DNA from: Parachlorella kessleri
Taxonomy: Eukaryota; Chlorophyta; Trebouxiophyceae; Chlorellales; Chlorellaceae
DNA: 12,352 nt
Assembly: GCA_001598975.1 (NCBI GenBank)
Contig: BBXU01002221.1
Span: 1 to 12,352 of the forward strand
Direction of reading: 5' to 3'
Numbering within the stretch: position 1 is the stretch's first letter; each line of letters starts with the position of its first letter. The notes under the pieces are model-generated. The model was given only the letters and a program-made list of their open reading frames with translations. It did not search any database and was not told where the DNA came from. Both the position numbers and the translations under genes were made by a program. Positions 1 through 9,744 of the stretch are shown piece by piece.

Positions 1-20
1 TAGACTAACCAGTTTCACCT

Positions 21-35
21 CCCCCCCCCCCCCCC
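21..35 (+). repeat. C15 homopolymer
   Basis: Fifteen consecutive C upstream of the F-box/LRR start codon. It may be a promoter-side tract or a place where read length is uncertain. The rest of 1-154 shows no TATA box. Confidence 0.9.
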
Positions 36-154
36 AACACATTGTAGCTGACTAATCCCCGCACGCTGTAGCTTCATCGACTTCTCATGTCAAAGTTACC
101 AATTTCCACCTTGCCTTTTCACTATCTCAAATCTAAAACACCAAGCTGGAGGGC

Positions 155-3100
155 ATGTCCGGGGCTGGCGTGCAGGGGAGCATGGATCAGCACAGGGAAC
201 TTCCCCAGGTGCTATTGGATAGAATTCTGGCTCAGCTCACAATATCAGAAAAGTGAGTTGCCGCTTTGGGTTCCTCCCTGGCATGTTGCCCTGAGGGTTT
301 GTCACAGTGGGCGTGGCACCATGCGTCTCCCTGTCTGCCTCAGGGTACGGTCCTGACTGCACATGCAGCCGTGGATAGTGCCAGTCGCTTCTGCAGATCG
401 TGATCTTGTAAGAGCTCCGTATGAGATTCATTGTGGCGGTGCTGTGCTTATAGATGGGCCACTAGACAGGCTGGGAACAGCCAAACGGTTCTCTTCTTTA
501 AGCTTGCAATATACTGGTGCAGGGCGCAGGCGGCGCTGGTGTGCAAGCAGTGGGACTTGGTCCTGCGCAGCTCGAAGAGCCTTTGGCTCAAAACCGTTCT
601 GTACCTTGACAAGCTTGAAGAAGATGTTGCCCCAGACCTGGCGCGCTGGCTAAGCAACCGGGCGCACGGCGTGCGGGAGCTGGAGCTTCACTTCTCTGAC
701 CCGACTTGGTGCGCCTTTGCACGTCGCCGGCGGCACTAGAGGCTGCAGCAATGTTTAGTGACAGCACTGGAGCTTCTCTGGCTACCACACCGTTCCTAGC
801 CCCTGCTTGCTCTTGGGTTGGTCACATGTTGCGCTCAGCACTGTTCTTGATACATTGTCCTTCGCAACCGGTTGCTGATGTGCTTGCCTGTAAAGCGCTC
901 TATACCTGGCCTGTGGAATGTGCAGGTGGAGCTTCATCGGCTACTTACTAGGCATCGTTGGTAGCTTCCTAACGCGACTGGACTTGTGTGCTATCGACTG
1001 CGTGCATGACGACTTGCATTGGCTGGGCAATTTGACCGGCCTCACTGAGCTGACCCTGGTGGAGTGCCTAGGTGGGTGCAACCCCTGCTGGGCAGGCGAT
1101 CCAGCTGAGCACGTATGCCTGGGGGTGGACAGCGCACCGAAGCAGTTATTCAACATATAAGAGCACCAGCTGCAGCTAGTTAGGTTGGACCTGCTCCCTG
1201 CTGCCTCGTGCTTACCCAGCCGTCCTAGGATTGCGTGACAACGGGGCTTCCATGTTTTATTGTACCAAGAAGGCTTGCCGTAGGCAGGGTCTCTTGCGGC
1301 ACAAACGCATATGTACACTGTGCTGCCACGCAGGCCACTTCCACCCCAGCATCTGCCGCTTGACCGGCCTGCAAGACCTTCGAATACACCACGCCTCAGA
1401 CACAGATGCGTCGTATGGTGTCCCTGAGGGCATTTCAAAGCTGACAGCGCTGACACGGTTGGAGCTGCGACATGGCGCAACCGCGCTGCGCACCTCGCTG
1501 CGCCACCTGAAGGCGCTTCGAGTGCTGGCCTTGGAAGGCATGGACCTGTCAGGCAGGGGTGGCTACCTAAATGCCTCGCTGGCCAGCCTGACAGGCTTAG
1601 AGGGCCTCAGCTTGAGCCACAGTAAGCTGGGTGATATGCCGCCAGAGCTCCCGGCGCTGGAACACCTTACAAGGCTGGCGCTGCGAGGGTGCTTCAGCGG
1701 GCGGGAGTGGGGCAGCAGCACCTGGGATTCCAAGCTTCAGGTGTGTGCCCTATGCTTCTGTCAACCCTCCCTCAGTTCTGTATCGTGGGTTCTGGGTGAC
1801 CCGAGGAATAAACTCCAGGTGGACACTTAATTTCGTTAAGACGTATTCTCCAACATTAGGCTAGGTTGCCATGTGGCTACGTTCAAGCGAATACCCCTCG
1901 GCAGCACATGTAGTGGGCTGAAGGGGTTTGGCGGGGTTAGGGAGAGGTAGCACCAAGTAGCTGAAGTAGCAGGGTTGACTGTATGCTGCCCTGGCGTTAG
2001 TGACATTACCCACAGAGTGCTGCCTTTACAGCCAGCCAGCTCTGCTGTGCCGTGCTGTGTGCTGCAGGGGCTGTCCTCGCTGACTCAGCTCCAGGAGCTC
2101 GACTTGAGCGACAACAACCTGGCCACCATACCCTGCCTGGTGGCCTCCTTGCCCTCTCTCACCAAGCTGAAGGTCGCCCTCAACCCGCTGACTGATGGTG
2201 AGGAAGTGTCGTTCCTACTACGCGCACTCCGTCTGAAGTGGGGCTGGGCAGCCTCATCAGCTGGGAGTATGCGGCCTTAGTGAAACCACCAGAGGCTATT
2301 GGTGCTGCATGCCATTGTGCTACAGCCTCCGTTCCTGTCTCGGCTTGTTTTGTGCTGGGGCGATCCGCTGGGCCCTTCTCACCCACCGACAGCACCTTGC
2401 ATAATGCTTGCAGGCCTGCCGGACGGCCCTTACCCTGCGCTGGAGCAGTTGGATCTCCATGGATGCAGCATCTCAGAGCTGCCAGAGAGCCTTAGGGAAG
2501 CCCAGCAGCTGACGTTCCTGGGGCTGTCGTGCTGCCACTCCCTTGAGCTTGACAGGTACCGCCCCGCTCTTGCCGGCAGGCTGCGCAGGCTGCTGCCTAT
2601 TGTGACGTGGCAACGCTGCGCCTGGCTGCTGTATGGGACCTTCGCCACCTTCGTGCTTGTGGCTCGCTGCTGGCACGACTGGGAGGCTGCCAGCGCCCAG
2701 GGTGCTGCTAAGAGTGATGCTTGAGTATTCTTGGCTATGTTGGCCCCGCTTGCGTGGTGGTTGGTGAAGTCGGGTGTTGTGCCAGGAGGGGTGGTGCATG
2801 CAGTGTATCCTCCTGGCCGAGGCGGCAGCTAGTTTGACGGAGCGTGTCTACAGGGGAAAAGAGGGTTGTTCTGCCGGTGCTGTAGCACCATTGTAACTAT
2901 TGCCAATGTTGCCATAGTCCGGCTCGGCCAAGGGGCACAAGAGGAAGCATTCCTGCAAGAGAATTTGTGTGCAAGCTGGCATCTTGCTTCTCCCGACAGG
3001 AAGGAGACAGACTGAGCAGCTTGGGGCGGTAGCGCTCATTCTGGACCTCGCAAGGCCTTTGCTACCGCGTTGCGAAACAGCATCCAGCCAGCCTCCACTG

Positions 3101-4293
3101 ATCACACTGCCTGGCCCACTGCGCCCTGCAGGCCCCTAGTTGAGAAGGTCCTAGGCAAGCTGCAGTCTTTGGAATCCCTCACTCTCTGCGGTGCCATGCT
3201 AGAGGTGAGCGCAGCAAACCGAATGTGCCAATACCTCTCCGGGGGCCTTGACGGAATTCAGGATGGCCTTTCCTGGCATAAACACTTGAGCCACACCCCA
3301 GCATAACGTTTGCACGCCTTCTGGTCAGGCCCCAGGTCACTTCAATTAGGTTTTGATGATCTATTTGCTCCGGCCTCCAGGGCTGTGCACATCCCGCTTA
3401 TGCTAGGTCGCAAGCTGTGCGCACAGCGCTGCCTAGTTGTGCAGGCATCTTATTCCTCGCATGCCTGCTCCATAATTTGGCGAGGTTGAGCGCGCTGATA
3501 TATGCATTTGGGTTTTAGCTGTACGTCCCCTGACAGTCAGTTGGCGTGTGCCAAGCCGCTGCCCCAGTCGGTGGGCGAGGCTTGCTGCAACTTCTCACCA
3601 AGGGACCAGGCACAGACTACTGGCAAGAACTGTAGGTTGCGGTGACTGGGTGCCCTGCTGTAAGACGTGCCCTGTGCGCAACCAAGGTCCTAGTCACTGT
3701 CCCTTTGATGCAGTCGGTTGACAGCGCGCGGGCCATGTTGACACTTGGCCGCATGCTTCCGCGGCTGGAAGTTCACAGCCAGGAGGAGGTTGAGGATGGC
3801 GACGAGGAGAGCCATCACCACCATGATGTGGCAGGTGGGGCAGGGAGCCCTAGGGGGGTACCTCAAGGGCCATGGGAGTTATAGTGATCGACTAAGTGGA
3901 AAGACAGCAAGTGCAAGTGTTGCTGTAGTGAGTCAGAAGTGTGTGAGACGGACTACTCTAGCTGATAGTCTATTGGTAGCCTCCCGAGGCGCATGTAGCA
4001 GCTGGTCTTTGATGCGAGAGTGCGTTAGGAGTCTTGAGTCGTGTTGCGGCAGTCTGGCCCCTGCGAATCGTCTGGCGAGTCGCAAAGTGCCCAGCTAGGC
4101 TGTGGTGTTTGGTGCAGACCCGCATGGCAACCTCTACACCAGCGACGACGAAGACAGTGAGGGGGATAGCGAGGATGAGTCGACCAGCGAGGACGACTCT
4201 GAAGACTCTGAGCATGATAGCGAGGCGGATTACAGCGACAGCGACAGTGATGCAGCCACTGACAACATGTACTGGCCCCCGGCCCATGCTTGA
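155..4293 (+). CDS. F-box/leucine-rich-repeat protein with acidic C-terminal tail (9 exons, 492 aa)
   Basis: Exons by splice reading: 155-252, 523-708, 926-1071, 1334-1740, 2068-2197, 2414-2555, 3132-3204, 3714-3834, 4118-4293. All junctions are GT-AG and phases match at each one (2,2,1,0,1,2,0,1). The ATG at 155 is the first after an in-frame TAA at 134-136. Residues about 16-55 form an F-box split by intron 1: LPQVLLDRILAQL, then AALVCKQW, then SLWLK. About 13 LxxLxL strands follow (residues about 110-414), for example LQELDLSDNN and LEQLDLHGCS. Residues about 418-484 hold HHHH and then a run of Asp, Glu and Ser. In known families the F-box binds SKP1 in an SCF ubiquitin ligase and the repeats choose the substrate; that role is inferred here. 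The substrate is unknown. Introns 4, 6 and 7 exceed 300 bases and show no other gene, apart from the intron 6 read-through listed separately. Confidence 0.8.
2414..2724 (+). CDS. Alternative terminal exon of the F-box/LRR gene (intron 6 read-through)
   Basis: If the donor at 2556 is not used, exon 6 stays open for 56 more codons to TGA at 2722-2724, giving a 425-residue product. The extension uses mostly G/C-ending codons like the flanking exons. It contains a hydrophobic stretch near residues 391-406 (CAWLLYGTFATFVLVA) that could be a short membrane anchor. A TGTAA at 2892-2896 lies 168 bases past the stop and could serve as its polyadenylation signal. This isoform would lose the last repeats and the acidic tail. 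The downstream exons also match in phase and in repeat pattern, so both forms may exist. The alternative is chance openness of a GC-rich intron start. Confidence 0.4.
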
Positions 4294-4432
4294 TGTGGCG
4301 CATCGGATCATGCCCTGCCTTCTCAGTGGGCTAGCGGCCGTAGGTGCACTGTTTTACTGCTGTGGGTTTCGTCCATGTGTGAACTGGTTCGATGCTGGTG
4401 GTATGGGATCTGTTTTGCTTATTCTTTCTGGC

Positions 4433-4500
4433 CTATTAGCATGGGTGCCAGGTAGTGGAAACAGGGAGTAGAGCTGGGCCGGACTGGACTGACAGGGCTG
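4433..4500 (+). repeat. Dispersed repeat, copy A (68-base core; possible SINE-like element from about 4327)
   Basis: The 68 bases match 10401-10468 in the same orientation with four substitutions and no gaps by hand alignment. Weaker similarity reaches left to 4327 (TGGGCT...GCACTG...ACTGCTG) against 10348. The left part holds GGTTCGATGC at 4386-4395, which fits the RNA polymerase III B-box consensus GWTCRANNC, and CTCAGTGG at 4322-4329, which resembles the 3' half of a tRNA A-box. This suggests a tRNA-derived short interspersed element. The copy sits in the presumed 3' UTR of the F-box/LRR gene. Confidence 0.75.
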
Positions 4501-4833
4501 AATGCAGGATGAGCCCGAGTCTTGCCTGAGTCTTTCTGCTGATGTCGGCAGAGCTTACAGCCGTGTCAGTGGCAGGTGTGCAGGGTGAGTGAGGACTGGC
4601 AGGGGTGAATGTTCAGGACCAGTCGCTAGATCTGGTTGTACATTGAGCTCTGCCTTAGTACAGATGGGTGCAAACGGTGGCGCTGTGCTATGTTGCATAT
4701 CAGTTGTTGCACGCAGGTGTTTCATGGCCAACACTTCTGTGCTGTGCTATTCGCTTTGCTGTGTTTGGAATGGTATAGCTTCGTTTACTTGGTAGCACCT
4801 AGGTCAGGGTACGCAATGGCTGGGATTTGTTGA

Positions 4834-4850
4834 GGGTGGCAGGTAGTGCA
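4834..4850 (+). repeat. Partial third copy of the dispersed repeat
   Basis: GGGTGGCAGGTAGTGCA is identical to 10411-10427 inside copy B and differs from copy A at two positions. Seventeen exact bases in the same orientation suggest a fragment of the same element, but this is short enough that chance cannot be ruled out. Confidence 0.4.
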
Positions 4851-5541
4851 CTCTGGCGTAGTTATCCTGGGTCCGGCAGACCGGCGTGCAAGGAAGGCTT
4901 TGTGGGGAGCCTACACCATAACTCTTTTTCAGGTACCTGGAATAGTTTACAGGTCACAGGCGAGCAGTGTGAAGGGTTTTAATTCCACGTGCCTGGGATG
5001 CTATCAGCACAGTGTGTCGTGCTGAACATGGAAAACGAGGAGGATGGTAGTCAAGGTAAGACAAGGCTGGTGTTATAAAAGTGGAGGTTCCCAGCAGCAC
5101 ATGCTGCATGGCTGCATGCATGTCAGATGGAAGACCACCAAAACTGTCGTCATTGCACACCTGGATTTCACCCGTGAAGAGGGTGCGTCATTATGTGTCT
5201 TGTGAATCAAAGGACCCACACAACGTTTCACCCATACCTCTCCTCACTTTCCTGCCTACCATACACACACCAGAGGATATATAGCCACGCTTGAAGCCAA
5301 CAGAGCCAGGTGCAAGTCAGTCTGTTATGTTGCAAGTGCCAGCTTACCACATTCAAGGACATTTGCAACTCAAAAGCCTGGCAAGGATGGGATGGACGCT
5401 CCCCATGGGGTGTGATATCAAACGCAGCATCAAGAGGAGGGTCTGCAGCATCCCAGAAAAGCAATTGTGACCGGGTAACAAGTGTGCTGAGAATGGTGGC
5501 CACATTGCGATAAAGAGAATGGCCAGGCAAGCGCCCAAAGC

Positions 5542-5551
5542 TTACATGTAA
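5542..5551. terminator. Palindromic candidate polyadenylation signal shared by convergent genes
   Basis: TTACATGTAA reads TGTAA on both strands (5547-5551 on +, 5546-5542 on -). It is the first TGTAA after the F-box/LRR stop on + and also the first after the SirB1-like stop on -. TGTAA is the established polyadenylation signal of many chlorophytes; its use here is inferred. Confidence 0.5.
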
Positions 5552-5890
5552 ATCGCAACCTGCGGTGTCATTCACAAATGCACACATGTCCTGTTTGCAC
5601 TACATGCCAGCGGAACACGTGAGCTGGGAGATTGCTGGCAGTCATGCAGTGACATCAGATTTGATGCCTAGACCAGAGTCTCCAGCCTCTTAAGACGGTG
5701 CCCTTCGACAGCTCACAGGTTTGCTTTTGAGTTGGGCCCGCAACAACTGGTGTTAGTGGTACATACATGGGCGGTCCGACGCGCTGCCAAGAACAGCACC
5801 ATACTTGCACGCCCTCAAGTTCGCAGTGGTAGACACACATGGCGCATGCCCACCGCCCCTGCACGACGTGAGCCGACCCTGCCCCTTCTG

Positions 5891-8800
5891 TTATTGTTGC
5901 TGGCTTAGCCTCTCCAGCAGCCGCCGAATCTGCACGAAGCGCACACAGCGTTACACGCACCACAATGCCGCAAGCAGGGGCCAGACATGTGTGCGACATG
6001 GTGAAACACAACTCCAGCTGTCTCAGCAGTGACTGAACCCTCAATACACCCAATGAGCTTTTTAGACTGACTGCCCTGACGAAATTGGTGGCCCTCCCCC
6101 TGAGAGCTGCGGCTGCATCTGAGCCAAGCCCATTGACTCATATGCACAAGCCCTCGACTTCGCGATGTTTGCCATATTAGTGTAGAGCCAGCATCCAAGC
6201 CGATCTGCCACACTGCACAAAATCCAGATCCCTTGCCGTCACATCTGCTGACAGTGCCGGGATGGGCAGCCACACATACAGAACACCAGCGCCCGTCCAA
6301 AGCCCAAAGGCTAGGCCTTCCCTCAGCACGCACCTTGTCAGCATCCTCAGCATCTGGAGGGCACATCTGCAGATACCTGGTCAGGGTCTCGCGGCACTCT
6401 GCAGAACAAGGACTTGATAGCATGTGGGCCTGTCAGGCAAGCATGGCGCCAGCTCAACATTACCATACAGCTCCACTTGGCAGATATGAGGTTGCAATAA
6501 CCAATTGAGGTAAGTAACTGTTGAGCCGCAGCCGCGAGCTACCATTGGAGCCCATGGGAGGCTCACACCACTCTGGGTCCCACCGGCCTCCCCACGGCAT
6601 CTGCAACGGCAGGCAAGCTTTACCCTGCACAACCAAAATGCACGCAACGCAACCCCCCCACAGCACGGCACGCACACCATATCCCCGTCAACACACAGGC
6701 AGCCAGGCCCGCAGTCACAGATACCTGGTATCCGACCCAGGTAGTACAAAAAGAGCCCAGCATCCCGTACTATGTCCGGATCCATGGGCCGCGTGGCCTG
6801 CTGGTATGTGGATATTGTGTAAGCCGAGGCGTAGTCCTCCTGGATCATGTACACCTGCACATCACAGCTGGGGCCCCACCAATGAGCACGCTTTTACCCT
6901 GTACTGGTCGCTGCTCAGCCCCGCTGTCGGCATATTGTTGGCAGCACCTGAACCAGATATGCCTGCATGTTGCCTGCAGCGGCATTCGTGCGTGATTCGC
7001 TCCCTTGTACCTAGCCCTCAGCACTTGCGCAATACAGCTTCAGCCTTCTTGAGTGTCATGAAAAGCAAGGTTCCAGCAGTATGCCAGCCCGCGGCAGACA
7101 AGGCCCATCCAGAACTCCACAGGGACTGCCTCTGACATGCTCATATGCACTTGGAAGCCACCACCCTGGTCAGTCAGCCAGCTGGTCATGGCAGCTCACG
7201 CTCAGCAGCTACTCCCCAAGGACAAGAAGCGCAGCACACTAACAAACAAGGAAGCCACGTAGGGACAGCACCTGCTTCAGGTTGTTGAGCATGCGCGCCA
7301 GGAAGACTCTAGCCGGCAGCGGGTGCTTGTTCTCGAGCAGCTGTGGTGGCAGCTTGACGGGGTTCCCATAGATGCCCTCGAGCGTTGACTCCACATCTTG
7401 GAGAAAGCTGATCTCACCACCTGCCGAGAGCGAATTGCCTGGCACCATCTCATGTGCACCCGCTAGTTCTATGTGCGGGGCGGCATAGCAAGTTCCCAGC
7501 GCAGGAAGGAGGCCACTGGTGTTTCAGACCAAGCTCTGTGTCCGAGTTTTCGTGGGGGGGATGAACGCGGCCGTCCAACCCTGGCCCACAATGGCCGAAC
7601 CGACATCGGTCATGCTGCATGTAGGCACAACATTGGCGCCACTCACCCTGGAACGGGTCAACCAGGAATTCGGTGCCCTCAAGGGACGGGGTAATGAAGA
7701 AGTGGCCTGGTATGTTCACCCCCTGCACACCAGCTAGCACCAGCCAGGGTCTGCCCTCCAACAGCCGCTAAACGTGGTCGGCTGGCGGCAGGCCCTAAAG
7801 CAGCCATTCTGACGCCAAAGATACTGACTTGGTGGGGCCAAAACACGCAATTCGCAGTGTCCACAGTTCTTGGCTGCTCCATTTCCCCCAAAGCAAACTG
7901 GCCCGCGTCCGTGTTGTAGACCTTGTTGATCAGATCAGTTGGGCGCCCCGCCCCGCAACTCCTTGCCTCGCCCGATCAACAAGCAGCGTCAGCCGTGCCT
8001 CTCCTCAAAGCCCATCCCCACCACCCACCCACCCACCAGCATAGGGAGGCCGACCCTCCTGGCAACCTCCATATACACCAGGGCTAGGGTGATGGGGATG
8101 CCCGTGCGCAGCTCCAGCACTCTGTTGATGCAGCTGTTGTCGGGTGAGTAGTAATCCTGCAACATCACAAGGTTGTTCACGGGCCTTGGGACAGCGACAA
8201 TCTGCAACTAAGGCCCTTGCTTGGTCTATCAGCGTGCCGAAGGGGCGGTTCCGGCTGGATGGAGCCAAGCCAAATGGCCCATGCCAGCCGGTTGCTCTAC
8301 AGGTCTGGCTGCATTCGATTCCAGCAAAACCAAGGCAATCAGCACTCGACACCGCACGCTTCTCCAGACCCAAAAAAGGAAGCACACCCGCAGATTTGGG
8401 TAGATGGTGATTCTTCTTTGCTGCAGACTGGGCACCCACTCTAATACCATGGCGCCTTACAGTGTGCTAACGTGGCGACTAGTAGCTACATAACCGCGGT
8501 GACAGGCCCCCTAGTCAATATAAAGCGGGACAGCCCAGGTCGGGCCCTGCTGAGGGCACTTGGTGTTTCTGAGAGAGCAATCACCAAAGCCGCCAAACCA
8601 GACCCGCTACGGGGGCCGCAAGCTGGCAGGCGCAATTGGACACTGGGGTCTACCACAAGCAGAGAATCAGCAGCTCACCTCCTTGTTCCCACGAAACCCC
8701 AGCGTCTGGTACAGGTGTTGGCTGATAGCCTGCAGCGTGCGAAGCGGGTAGCGTGGCGCGCCAGCGGGCAGCGTGCCCTCAACTTGGACTGCCAAGTCAT

Positions 8801-9503
8801 CCAGCTGATCCACCAGGAGCTCATGATCCTGCACAAGGTAGTACGAAGAAGATAAGAAGGTGCTACAGACCTGCAGTGACTGCCTACAAACTGCCAAGTC
8901 TGTGCAGACATTCTGAGAGGGAAGGGAGCACAATCTCGTACCGGTTTACAAGGCGGACTAGATCTCATACTTCATGCTTTTTAACCATGCAATTTGACCA
9001 GCTCAGTAATTGCATAGGTGTAGCATCGGTGTAGCACTTGGACGGAAGGGTGAGAGCACCGCCAACCGTTAGAACGTTGCAGGGTGGTGCGCACCAGTAA
9101 GGGATAGCGATGGCATGCTACGAGAGACGCTGCCTTCAACAAGTCGATCTTCTCATCTGGCTGCGCCAGCAAAAGCTTATATGCCTCCACAGCTTCAAAC
9201 ACCCTGCAGTCCGTCACACTGCAAGCTTGCTACTTGTCCTCGTTGGGTGCACAGGGTGTTTTACGGAGCAAACCTTAAGCCATATCAGGGTCATTCGTGG
9301 CCGAAGGTTACTTCCAAGGTCGCCCACCTTGCCGCAGCTCTCAGTTGCAGCTGCAAATCGCCAGAATCAGCCAGCCCCTGGTCAGGATCGCTGCTACTGC
9401 CTCGAACTCTGACTGAAGGTCGCAGTCTAGGTCTTGAAGGAGACGCAGAGAACCTTAACTTGGCCCCCAAAAAGGGTAACTGGGAGCAGCTGCACGCCAT
9501 CAT
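5891..9503 (-). CDS. SirB1-type transglutaminase-like/TPR protein, probably chloroplast (9 exons, 337 aa)
   Basis: Exons in order of transcription: 9503-9328, 9203-9095, 8828-8679, 8156-8037, 7722-7647, 7420-7272, 6854-6725, 6398-6334, 5929-5891. All introns are GT-AG and phases agree (2,0,0,0,1,0,1,0). Residues 1 to about 40 are rich in Ser, Arg and Pro with few acids, like a transit peptide. The SirB1 signature follows: DYYSPDNSCINRVLELR (146-162), TGIPITLALVYMEVARRVGL (163-182), GVNIPGHFF (186-194) and FLVDPFQGG (204-212). His192 and Asp207 fit the transglutaminase-fold triad. The nucleophile position (GIPIT) seems to hold Thr, not Cys, as in other SirB1 proteins, so protease or transferase activity is doubtful. 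The tail from about 250 (ARMLNNLKQVYMIQEDYASA, then YYLGRIPECRETLTRYL) is TPR-like. Total length is close to bacterial SirB1 plus a transit peptide. In-frame ATGs also exist at 9554, 9572 and 9602; 9503 was chosen because it starts the transit-like stretch. Introns 3, 4, 6, 7 and 8 exceed 300 bases and hold no other gene that I can see. Confidence 0.85.
8011..8037 (-). repeat. GGGT tandem tract at the 5' splice site of intron 4 (possible G-quadruplex)
   Basis: On the transcribed strand, exon 4 of the SirB1-like gene ends at 8037 and the donor opens a run GGTGGGTGGGTGGGTGG followed by TGGGG and ATGGG. At least four runs of three or more G with short loops fit the usual quadruplex pattern. Confidence 0.6.
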
Positions 9504-9744
9504 GACATGTGCCCCCGGCTGCAGTTTGAGCGATCCCCCTACTTGAAGTTGCATCAAAGCGTAGTCCTGCATACCTGTCGGTTGGTGTTTGACCTGTTTC
9601 ACGAGAGACCCCTCCCGCCTTGCAAATTAGTCACCGCCAGCCAATCCATCCTTATCTGGGGCGATGTGTCCCTTCAGTTTCGGCTCTCCTCTGGCTCGTG
9701 TCGACCTGTCCGGCTCTTAGTGAACGTCGCCTGCACTGTCCGAT
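9504..9744. promoter_or_regulatory. Bidirectional promoter region between two chloroplast-protein genes
   Basis: This gap separates the chosen start codons of the SirB1-like gene (-) and the lumen-protein gene (+). Both core promoters and both 5' UTRs must fit into about 241 bases, or fewer if an upstream ATG of the - gene is used. I see no clear TATA box on either strand. Confidence 0.55.

Larger units (their letters stand above)
4294..5541. other. 3' UTR/intergenic stretch between convergent genes
   Basis: No convincing exon is visible here. The + strand has no TGTAA until 5547, so the stretch may be one long 3' UTR of the F-box/LRR gene, about 1.25 kb. It contains a dispersed repeat (core 4433-4500, possible left part from 4327), a partial copy at 4834-4850, and an isolated TATAAAA at 5074-5080 with no clear gene after it. 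Short open frames on both strands lack family motifs. Confidence 0.5.

Noticed and set aside
941..1480. 179-residue open frame on the - strand
   Set aside because: It is antisense to exons 3 and 4 of the F-box/LRR gene, has no family motif, and is explained by GC-rich codons on the other strand.
4313..4400. A functional tRNA gene
   Set aside because: A- and B-box-like motifs are present, but I could not fold a proper acceptor stem or anticodon arm, so only a SINE-like origin is proposed.
4034..4471. Open frame on + with a hydrophobic end
   Set aside because: It reads the acidic-tail exon in the wrong frame and starts inside intron 8.
5074..5080. TATAAAA as a promoter
   Set aside because: No supported gene follows on the + strand, and the motif occurs by chance in AT-richer spacer.
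5228..5587. 119-residue open frame on the - strand, fairly protein-like
   Set aside because: It sits in the convergent 3' UTR zone with no splice or family support. Evidence would be transcript coverage beyond the poly(A) palindrome.
6521..7135. 204-residue open frame on the + strand
   Set aside because: It lies antisense to introns 6 and 7 and exon 7 of the SirB1-like gene, with low-complexity His/Pro/Ser composition and no recognisable domain.
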